64,000 nt of DNA from Dryocosmus kuriphilus (Eukaryota; Arthropoda; Insecta; Hymenoptera; Cynipidae): positions 79,597,421-79,661,420 of the forward strand of contig CM076189.1 in the NCBI GenBank assembly GCA_038277395.1. Reading direction: 5' to 3'. This document shows positions 56,030 through 64,000 of this stretch, in pieces; the stretch's first letter is position 1; the number at the start of each line of letters is the position of its first letter. Below the pieces are notes generated by a model. The model worked only from the letters and a program-made list of their open reading frames with translations, had not been told where the DNA came from and searched no databases. A program made the position numbers and the translations under genes.

Positions 56030-58800
56030 GTTTTAAAAGATCACCTGGCCACATTCAGAAATCCAGCCTTTTCTCTGTATTGTATTATGTGTTCACTCTT
56101 AGGAATATTATATATAAGTCTTGTGCATGCGTTGAGAGAAAGTTTGAGTTTCAAGTTAATGTCATGAGTAATGTCATAATACATGAGACAACCATAATCG
56201 ATTATAGGAATGGTGAGGCTTTTTACGAGGAGAATTCGAGTGGATGTGGGAAGAGAATTTTTCTTCCTATTCAGTTGTTGGATGATTCGGAAACTTTTCC
56301 TAGATATTTCACAGATCATCTACTTTCAAGATACTGTTCGATTTATTATTAAGCCCAGATCCGAAACCGACTGAACGAAGGAGATGTCAAGTTCATTGAA
56401 CTGTAGTGGAGGAAGATTAGCTAGTTTCTCGAAAGAAGGTGATGTTGAAAGCCCTATGATGATTGCCTTTGCTTTACTAGGATTGAGAACTAGTCTGTTT
56501 TCTGAAGCCCATCAGCCTACACAATTAATATCCGCCTATGCTGATCTCAGCAGTGGATCTAGAGAGGAAACGGGCCCCGAAATGTATAACTTAAAATTAT
56601 CCGCATATTTATGTTATTTACGGTATTTAAGTTAACTTCCAAGATCAGAAGTATAGAGATTAAATATTAAGGGAGCAACGATGGAACCCTGAGGGACGCC
56701 AATCTTGACCCCGACCCAGTCCGAAGACTCACAGCATTTGATACCATTTGATAACTGTGTCTGATATTTTAAAATATTTTAGTTTAAGATGTAGGCGTTG
56801 ATGTTCCACCCTATCGAAATCATTGGCGAAATCGAAGAGGGCAACCACCGTAATTTCCCTTCTACCCATGGCCAGTTTAAAATCAGTAATAGCTTTGAGT
56901 GAAGCCGAGTTGGCGCTGTGTCGCGCACGAAGCCAGACTGTAGAGGATTAATAAGGTTATTGGTTTTTACGTTATTCCTTAATTGGTGATGAACATACCG
57001 TTCTAATGGTTTAGTGATTGCATTTAAAATGGAGATAGGGCGAAAATATTTAGGAAAGATTAGGTTAGAAATTTTTGGCATTGGACGAATGATAGCCTTC
57101 TTCCATGGATCAGGAAATATTCTAGCCTGGACGGAGGCATTGTAAATATGCAGCAAGACAGGGAAAATAATCGGAAGTAATAAGCGGAGAATTTTACTGA
57201 AAATACCTTCAGTTCTTATTGCGTTCGATTTTACTTCATTTAGATTTTTGAAGGAAGATTCAAGTGAAATGTCCGTAAAGAAAAAGTTAGTGTCTTCAAA
57301 CATACGTGGGGGAGTATTTTTCAGCGTAGGAAGAACTGTTCCATACAACAGCAGGGTTGTAAAGGTACTTAAGAGAACGTTGGGACAGAGATCAGTGTCA
57401 GGAGATGCACGTTTGGGAGGGCTCAACCCCAGGCGCCTAAGAAGAAGATATACATTCTCATTTCTGTTCGTGTGTTTAATCGAATTATAATTGTACTGGT
57501 TAAAGGCATCATGAAGTTTTGGTTTGCAGAAGGTTCCTAATCTTCCGGAATTCGGATTGATTCACTGTATTCCTCGTTCTGTCATTTAATAGACCTTCCA
57601 GTGTTGTTGATTCTTTCAAGCAGAGTAGTGGAGCTTCAACATGAGTGCTCTATATTGGAAACGTTTCGAAGCGGTGTTTTTGTGTTCGCACCCAAAAGGC
57701 CCTAGAATGTCTTTTAAAGAGGCTGCTAACTATACTGGAAGGTCAAGATCATTCGTCCAGAAGTGGGTTACGTGTCTTAAGGCCACGCAAAATGTGGATG
57801 ATCTTCCGGAGCGCGTTAAACCTCCAGCAACAATATCACTCGGGTATAAGACGATCATACAGTTATTTGAAGCGAATTCTCAACTAACTCTGCGACAAGC
57901 TCAAAAAGAGCTTTCGAAGGAGAAGGTCCAGGTGAGTCTAATAACTATAAAACGCCGCTTGCAAGAAACGAAACTTGGATGGCTAGGCACGCTACAGAAA
58001 CCGCTGCTTAGCCAACAACACATGGAGAAGAGAAAAAGGCGCAAATTTATCAAAAGCTGAGGTCAAAAATGAAGCCAGCAGGGTGGCCGCAGTATTGACA
58101 TTTCGATAAAGAAAATTTTCCATTCATATGTTCTAAGGTGGTCAATGACTTCAGATTCATTTATGTTTGGAAGATTCCCCATAGGGTTCTGAAGAGTAGT
58201 AGGAAGAAACCTTCTCAATGTCATGGACCATCATAATAACTATCCATGAATTTCATCGGTCTGTATTTTGTGTGGTGGTATGTGGAACTATTGACAGTCC
58301 TGATGTATGCACTACAGACCTTAGATTTTTCTTTTGGCCGTTCGTTGTATCTAGATTAGTGTTGAGTTCACCTGTGCGTATAATGTTGTTATAATGAGGA
58401 ATATGTGCTAAGATTTCTGACTCTAGATCACTTCCAAAGGAGGCGTTTGGCGGTCCCTAAGTAATAACTACTGAAGAACTATCTTGTGTAGACCTAACAA
58501 TGATAAGAAAGAATTCAGTTGACGGATAAGTAGATAAAGGGCTCACTCCTACTACCGCACCCCGGAGGCTGTCATGGATGTAAAGGCATATTCCTCCCCC
58601 TCTACTGGCATCTTTATCTCTACTAAATAGGATATAATTATCAAGAGTAACTGAAGGAGTAATATTTAGGAGTCAGCCAAGTCTCAGAAATAGCTATAAT
58701 GTGATAGGTCTGTAAACTGAAGGAATGTTTAAATTCTGGATAATGGTCCAAGAGAGTCTGAGCATGTACGTTGAAAATCGATCACAGCAGGATTGGTTAT
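56030..58800 (-). pseudogene. Jockey/I-type non-LTR retrotransposon, inactivated
   Basis: Minus strand, 5' to 3': endonuclease remnants from about 58760 (ISETWLTP, FSRDKDA, GGGICLYIHDSLRGAVVG, GELNTNLDT in place of GDFN), interrupted by a Tc1 fragment; RT at 56779-57426 (VKSNAIRTEGI, IYNASVQARIFPDPWKKAIIRPMPK, KYFRPISILNAITKPLERYVHHQL, NPLQSGF); palm remnants at 56560-56770 (VPQGSIVAPLIFNLY, then YADDLQIYISG in fragments); a C-terminal part at 56041-56319 (FRIIQQLNRKKNSLPTSTRILLVKSLTIPIIDYGCLMYYD). Many stops. In active form the protein copies its mRNA at a nicked target. ORF1 was not seen. Confidence 0.87.
57590..58050 (+). mobile_element. Tc1-like transposase N-terminal fragment
   Basis: The plus-strand frame at 57641-58060 starts MSALYWKRFEAVFLCSHPKG and has two helix-turn-helix regions (FKEAANYTGRSRSFVQKWV and LTLRQAQKELSKEKVQVSL), then KLGWLGTLQKPLLSQQHMEKR, where Tc1 similarity stops. 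The DDE catalytic domain is absent. It lies between the endonuclease and RT of the minus-strand LINE, so it inserted there or was captured. It is related to, but distinct from, the transposase at 11331-12535 (shared FEAVFLC and W...). Confidence 0.8.
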
Positions 58801-58879
58801 AGTCAAGAGGTGAGTGGAGAACATTTCAATCATCTGTTAAAAAATTATTTATCTATCAACATACCTCATGAAAGTTCCT

Positions 58880-59020
58880 GACAAAGTAAGAGACAAGAGG
58901 AACTCTCTTTAATAAATCACGCCGAAGTGAGAGGCAATTGGAACTCACTATAAAAAAGCAACCCGAAGTGAGAGGCAAGGAGCACACACTCTGAAAAGGC
59001 AACCCGAAGAGAAAAGAATC
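58880..59020. repeat. ~55-bp tandem repeat
   Basis: Three units around GAGGCAA, GGAACTCNCT and AAAAAGCAACCCGAAG, at the 5' side of the LINE; may be part of its promoter region. Confidence 0.7.
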
Positions 59021-59079
59021 CTTCTAGGTCCACGCCGTTGCTTCTGGGTTGCGCGGAAGGAAGGAATATGCAATAAAAA

Positions 59080-59740
59080 TGTTTCTGCTGTAAATAAAAT
59101 TACTTGAGACATGAAATTGGTTATTATTTTTTATTACTAATTCTGAAAGATTCCTACGAGGTCCCATCGTAGGGTAGTATAACTTTGATTTTATTTTATG
59201 TGTCGAAGATGTCATCCTGACCTTAGATCTATATACGTATCTAGTAGTAAGATCTCCCCTTTTTTTCGATTCAGGCATAAAAAATATGGGTTACTCTTAC
59301 AAAAAACAAAGTTGACCTTGAAATGACCTTGAAATTGTGGGTCAAGGTTAAGTCCATGGTCACCGTTGGATTCCTCTTTGAAAGCTACGATGGATATGAC
59401 CTTGATTTTTGTCACAAATTCCGCGAGATTCTTAAAAGGTTCCATGGTAGCGAGGTTTGACCTTTATTTGAATCGTAGAGGTCACACTCAACTCAAGTCT
59501 AAATACGTATCTGAACATGAAATTTCCAGCTCTTTTGGAATCTGCAATCAAAAATATGTGTTCCGAATACAGAAAATAAATTTCACCTTGAAATAACCTT
59601 GAAAATGAGGCTCAAAGTTAAATCCAAGGTCGTCGCTAGATTCTTCTAACGAAGGATATAGCCTTGATTTTCAGATTTTTTCACTAATCTTGCGATATTT
59701 ATAGGTGTTTAAATACTTTTTTCCCCACCCGGTATATATA
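59080..59740. repeat. ~300-bp tandem duplication with TTGACCTTGAAATGACCTTG words
   Basis: 59270-59420 and 59560-59700 share ACCTTGAAATRACCTTGAAA, GGYTCAAGGTTAA, GTCNNCGYTRGATTC and CCTTGATTTT. The frames at 59024-59596 lie in this repeat and are not supported as genes. Confidence 0.7.
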
Positions 59741-59757
59741 TATATATTTAGTTGGCA

Positions 59758-59794
59758 CTGAGGAGGACCCCTATCCGAAGTCGAAACGTTTGAC
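59758..59794 (+). ncRNA. Hammerhead-like core motif, degenerate
   Basis: CTGAGGA followed by a short GAC..GTC stem and GAAAC matches the CUGANGA and GAAA core strands of hammerhead ribozymes, which are known from terminal repeats of Penelope-like elements. A Penelope tail lies 150 bp away. Stem I partners and the cleavage triplet are not evident, so activity is unlikely. Confidence 0.3.
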
Positions 59795-59929
59795 ATAATT
59801 TAAGATATACTCTATTATCTTTTCATTAAATGTAGACACTAATTGATAAATATAATTATCTATGAAATAAATAATGATTGGATCAATTAAAAAGAACGGT
59901 ATCTTTCCATAAAAGAGAAAAGATGTCGC

Positions 59930-60310
59930 GTAACAATTTGAACATAAGAATGATATACTTTTGAAACGTTGTTATCGCAGTGTTCTTGCTAGACATACTA
60001 AGGAATGTGCCGAATGTTTTTTTGATTGGGATGGTGTTTAGATTTTGCATTATGAGAATGATATAAGAGAGAGAGGGTGTTCATGGATGTACTTCATATT
60101 ATGAAACGAAAAGATTTATCTATAAATTTAACGAATGGTTTAGATAAATAAAATGGTTGTTTTTATGATATGATTGGTTACATTTAGAGTTTAAATTCCA
60201 CGAATTCTTTTCTTTTCTCTTTATTTTTCTAGATTTTAGTTTGCTTTTGTATTAGTGGTCTTTCTTTCTGGGTCAATGCGTGACCTTTTTCCTACCTTTT
60301 CAGGTATAAG
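59930..60310 (+). pseudogene. 3' end of a Penelope-like element, second copy
   Basis: Same tail as 16751-17170: LARHTKECAECFFDWDGV, LHYENDI in broken frames, and the same 3' sequence including TTTCTGGGTCAATGC. About the last 60 codons of the endonuclease region only. Confidence 0.6.
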
Positions 60311-60449
60311 GTTTATTATAGTGTCTATTACTTTCTTTTTACTTAGTCAGGTCTCAAAGGTGGAACATCGTGGCGACCTTACGGAGCTGGCTGGGTGATA
60401 TTATTCTTAATTCTAATTTTTTTTTAACTTGAAAAGGGTGTTACATGAG

Positions 60450-60720
60450 CACCGGAACGTTGTAGACATGGCTTGCAATTGGGGTTTGGTTAGGCTTTTA
60501 AACAAAGTAGAAAAAGTGAAGAAAAGGGAAAGGAAAAGGAGGAAGGTGTTTGGTTGGTTGCCTTCTTTTTCTTCCTCTTTTTTTGTTTTCCTTGCTTGAA
60601 GTTTTCTAGAAGCTCATACAAGTTTTTAGTTTGATTGGTCCATATTTAACCAGGGAGTTATGTTTAATTAACAACTTTTACTTGAATTTTGGTATTGAAC
60701 GTTAAAAGAATATTTTTCGT
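60450..60720 (-). repeat. Reverse copy of the dispersed repeat at 13690-13930
   Basis: Reverse complement shares GCAAGCYATG, CCTTCCTCC, CAACCAACCAAA and AACTTAAAA..TTNTAGAAA with 13740-13910 and 33300-33420. Confidence 0.6.
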
Positions 60721-61780
60721 TTAGATGATTATAAATCTTCTCTATTTGTATTTCATTTTTATACTTAATATGTTATTTTGATTTTGCGCTTACTTTTCAA
60801 TGCTAGGAGATAATTTAAAAAAATTATTTTTGGTGTTATAGGAGAGCCTAAATAGATCTAGAACCTGGCTTGTTAAGTTTCTGGTTTAGTGCATATTTAA
60901 TGTAAGCAAGCCCTAAATTTCCGTGAAAGAACATGTTTGATACGACAAAGATTTCGTACATGGTACTACTAGCTTGACATTAACCTGACAGCGCAATGCA
61001 TTTTTTATAAAATATAGACCACTAAATTGGTCTCCTGTGTACTAAATTAGCTCTAAATGAGCCCTTAACTTTGGTCTAGCATGTGACCAGTTTTTCAAAA
61101 TTTTGTTAATCAGAAGAGAACTTATACCTAGTGTAGAACCGAGATGACAGCCTTTTTATTCTGTATAAAGTGATGTAATTTCAAAATTCTTTAAATCTTT
61201 TGTAGATATAATAGATCTTTTGAGAATACATTCAAAGCAGAGTTGCGTTTCGGCGAACTTTAGAGGGTGTGTTTGAATATCGCTAAGTTTGTCAAATTCT
61301 TTAAAGGAGTTTTCTTGTACACAGAACGTATATCCTAAAATTTGTCGTTACTCGTTTTTTGTGCTTAATATGTGGCTTCGGGTTTGAGGTAGTTTTTCAA
61401 TGTTAGGGGATGAATTTTGGAAAATATTTTTGGTGATTTTGGGGAGCGTAAATGTCGCCCTATAATCAGGCGTATTGAATTTTTGGTTCAGTGCATATTT
61501 AATGTTAAGGCTAGTTTTTTTTGTGAGGGGCTGATTTTTGAAAATTTCACCGGAAACCGAGTAAGAGCTCTAAAATAACTCCTAAATTCATGTGAAAGAA
61601 ACAATTTGATACGACAAACAATTCATACATGGTACTGCTAGCTTGAAGTCAAGCTGGCAGTACCATGAAATTAAAAAAAAAATGAAAAGCCGTAATTTTG
61701 GTTCTTGGGTACTAAATTATTCCTAAATGAATCCTTAGTTTTGGCATAGGAAACACATTATTTTCGCATGGTGGTACTTC
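60721..61780. repeat. Tandem pair of a ~600-700-bp repeat with central palindromes
   Basis: 60760-61080 and 61350-61760 share CTTAATATGT, TTTTCAATGYTAGG, GGTTYAGTGCATATTTAATG, GTGAAAGAA..TTTGATACGACAAA and the palindrome (60959-60998 degraded; 61628-61667 almost perfect, CATGGTACTGCTAGCTTGA), then CTGTGTACTAAATTA. It is the same family as 8880-9100. Confidence 0.72.
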
Positions 61781-62555
61781 CAGGTTTACGTGCATTTAAA
61801 TTTTTTAAAGTTCTTGGAAGACTTCTAAAATCCCTTTATATATTTTGAAATTTCAATAAATTTCTTGAAATTTGTGAACGTACATAACAATTTCTGGAGA
61901 TCCGCGAAAATTCCTTAGAATTAGGGAAAGTGTTTGAAAATAAGTAAACAGACTGTTAAAATCCCATAAAATGATGAGTATATTACTTATACAATTAAAG
62001 GCTTTCCATATTCATCAGTAAAATCCGTTGAAAAGCCTTAAGATTCCTGGAAAAACTTGGAAATCCTTGAATTCCTCTAAAATCCCTTAAAGTGTTTTAA
62101 CCTTAAATGCAATAAATATTGATAATTCAAGAAAAGGGTTAAATTATATATTAAATCATATATAATATATATCAATTGTTACCTTCATAAATTAAAAATG
62201 CAATGAAGTCGGTAAGAAGTATGTAAGAAAGTTGATAGAAATAAAAAATTTCACCGAAATCGACATTAGTATACTGTAGAAGAAATTTTGTGCATATGAT
62301 GTATGACAAAAAAATTTTTGGAGATGTTTCAGACCATTAATTGTAATGAAATTGCAAATTTTCTCATTCTAAGCCCGATAACAGCATCAGCAAATTCTTG
62401 TTTGTCTCATGAAATTTAAGTTTGAGTTTTTTAAGATCCAAGTGAAAGGAAATTTCATTTCAGTCGTAAAATCTGAAGTCTTCAGTGGTTTGTCCCAAGT
62501 ATTTTAGCTTAATGATTATTTTATTTAATTGACATTTCAAATTAAATTAATAAGG
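61781..62555. other. 3' flank of gene copy C
   Basis: From about 61830 it parallels 20040-20932 beside copy B. No coding signal. The 62529-62777 plus-strand frame is the antisense shadow of the copy C exon. Confidence 0.5.
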
Positions 62556-63025
62556 TTACAGGTGCGGCAGAGAAATGTCCTTTACATCTATAACTCTAAA
62601 CATGTCTTTGATTCCGTAGCGGTAGTCTGTTGGAGTAACCGCGATTTCTTCTCTGGTCATACGTTCAAACTTGCCGCCGTGCATGTGTACTTTTATCCGA
62701 TTTCCCACGGAATTATATATTCCTTGAATATTCTCCATATTCTCCACTGTTGCGAAAACCTCGCCATTGATTGTTGATAATACAATATATACTTTCGATG
62801 GCATTGGCGGATATCTACGAGGTTCCACTTTCATTTTAATTCTATTATCTGGAGGAAACACGTATTTTCGAAGTTCGAATATCCGGCGGGAATTCCAGCG
62901 GGAAATAAGCCGAGCGTATACATATTCGTCAAGTCCATGAGGTGTAGGAAGCCTGGAAGGAGGAGACCTGGTCCTTTCACGAAGGGCAGACGTTAGAGAT
63001 GGACTCTGATCCCTGACAGCAGCAT
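62556..63025 (-). CDS. Terminal exon of unknown gene family, copy C
   Basis: Not recognised. Acceptor TTCTTCTTGCAG at 63026, exon of 155 codons plus stop at 62556, beginning with two bases of a split codon (CAT after splicing). The protein has a Ser/Pro/Arg-rich start (ALRERTRSPPSRLPTPH, one RSPP unit where copy B has two), then IFELRKYVFPPDNRI, RRYPPMPSKVYIVLSTINGE, VENMENIQGIYNSVGNRIKVHM, and MTREEIAVTPTDYRYGI. It aligns with copy B through this body; the C-termini differ and C is shorter. No stops or frameshifts; no transmembrane segment in this exon. The open frame to 63050 includes intron. Confidence 0.78.
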
Positions 63026-63664
63026 CTGCAAGAAGAAGTGGAGGAATCAATTATTTGAGGACATTCTTTTATTATTATGAACCACAGGGTGCCCAATAAA
63101 TGGTAATTCTTTTAATTTTGAAAACGATATCCCCTAAGTTTTAGGAGCTTAGATACTCATCTTCCTCCTCTTTCTTATCCTCATGCTCTTCATCATCCTC
63201 CTCAGTTGAAGCAAGCGTGAAAACGATTCTGTGATTCGAGACAAACCGATTGACTTATAATATTAATATATGTAGGTGAATAGTAAGGATTAGGCTTCAA
63301 ATATATTAATTATTTATTTTCATTATTCACTAAGTGAACTTACTTCTTGATTTAGTACAGGAGTGATAAAGGGCAGTCGCATCTTATTCTGATAGCTCTT
63401 ACTAACAATTACACTTATCATACAATTACTCTTATTCTATTATTCGCCTATCATTATACTTCTATGTGCTTGCTTCGACTCATGAGGAGGGTGAAGAAGA
63501 TGATGGAGAGGATCATGAGGCGAATGACGAGGATTTAGTTAAGTAAAGTATTAAAAAAGTTGGATATTATCGGATATTTCAAAAATACGTAGGAAAGACT
63601 TTTAATTATTTTTGCATATCTGAGTTGAGCGATTAATTCGAAAGCCCCCAGAATATTTACTTAC
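63026..63664. other. Intron between the 84-nt and terminal exons of copy C
   Basis: 639 bp, GTAAGT donor and pyrimidine-rich acceptor on the minus strand. It contains a CTC/CTT tract (63155-63210) and the opposite GAGGAGG..GAAGAAGATGATGG tract (63480-63520), which form an inverted repeat around GCTTGCTTC. Confidence 0.6.
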
Positions 63665-63748
63665 GAATAATTTCTGAGCCGGCCCTTATCGGTTCTCCAT
63701 TACTATCCAGTGGAATATTCAGATCGATTCGCCCTGATCTCTCCGCAC
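63665..63748 (-). CDS. 84-nt internal exon of unknown gene family, copy C
   Basis: Acceptor AG before 63748, donor GTAAGT after 63665, symmetric phase 1, encoding the core LNIPLDSNGEPI as in copy A. Joins in frame to 62556-63025. The upstream exons would lie beyond the right edge of the window. Confidence 0.77.
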
Positions 63749-64000
63749 CTAATTTTGAAAGAATGCTCTATTTATTTTAAAAGGTACCAGTAAGGTTAGT
63801 GGGTTAAAAACTTGTGGATATAGCATATGCAATTTATGGATAGTTACATTAAAAACCACGGTGAATCTAGACTGAATTCAACCCAGAGGGTTTATATCTA
63901 CCAGACTTTCTTCTATTTACAATTCTGGCACATATGACGATCATTTTGAGTCAAAAAGAAAAAATCTCTCATATCATATATGTCCTAAAAGCATTCAAAT
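63749..64000. other. Upstream intron of copy C
   Basis: Related to 647-830 and 22740-22920 (ACATTAAAAACCACGGTG versus ATTGAAGACCACGGTG, then ACCCAGA). No exon seen before the window ends. Confidence 0.45.

Noticed and set aside
1..64000. tRNA, rRNA, CRISPR array or bacterial operon
   Set aside because: None of the expected structures or motifs was seen, and the exon-intron and transposon content is eukaryotic.

Overview
The window is eukaryotic nuclear DNA, AT-rich, with short exons separated by introns and a very high load of decayed transposable elements. An insect is the most likely source: an R1-clade LINE, a TA-flanked mariner, Tc1-like elements, a Ty3/gypsy element with separate LTRs, Penelope-like elements with GIY-YIG endonuclease ends, and an arthropod-style TCAGT initiator are all present. 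I cannot name the species. There is no bacterial-type operon, rRNA, CRISPR array or tRNA gene that I can support.

Host genes: the only intact coding sequence I can defend belongs to one small, unrecognised family present three times on the minus strand. Copy B (exons 22656-22739 and 20933-21468) and copy C (exons 63665-63748 and 62556-63025) each show an 84-nt exon with phase 1 borders, an intron, and a terminal exon ending in a stop codon. Copy A (exon 563-646) is cut by the left edge of the window. The splice sites, phases and reading frames agree in all copies. The 5' exons were not found. Introns and flanks are also related between copies, so the window is an old tandem (segmental) duplication array with spacings of about 22 and 41 kb, since filled by mobile DNA.

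Layout: 1-4870 copy A exon, its intron, a degenerate CTTAAAAT array and a duplicated flank. 5045-7890 R1-type LINE. 7895-13400 dispersed repeats, a foldback element, and a 31-bp minisatellite split by a Tc1-like element. 13400-17170 repeat family, a dead RTE-like LINE and a Penelope end. 17390-19960 second CTTAAAAT-type array. 19961-22739 gene copy B. 22740-28969 duplicated flank with a long CTTAAAAT array that hosts a TIR element and an unexplained GC-richer island. 28970-30722 GC-rich candidate solo LTR with 130-bp repeats. 30723-33430 AT-rich tandem repeats and a second foldback element. 33434-39413 a Penelope-like element split by a 4.9-kb transposon with 244-bp satellite arms and a candidate transposase gene. 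39641-40142 a near-perfect palindrome. 40233-52260 a dead Ty3/gypsy element with about 1.2-kb LTRs, carrying a mariner. 52893-55490 two tandem copies of a foldback element with GCGC palindromes. 56030-58800 a Jockey/I-type LINE split by a Tc1 fragment. 58880-61780 tandem repeats and a Penelope end. 61781-64000 gene copy C.

The most interesting objects are the unrecognised gene family and the nested transposon at 34028-38931. Its terminal arms are satellite arrays in inverted orientation and its single gene has possible DDE-type acidic positions. Everything is read by eye: boundaries of repeats are approximate, and family assignments rest on remembered motif patterns, not on searches.
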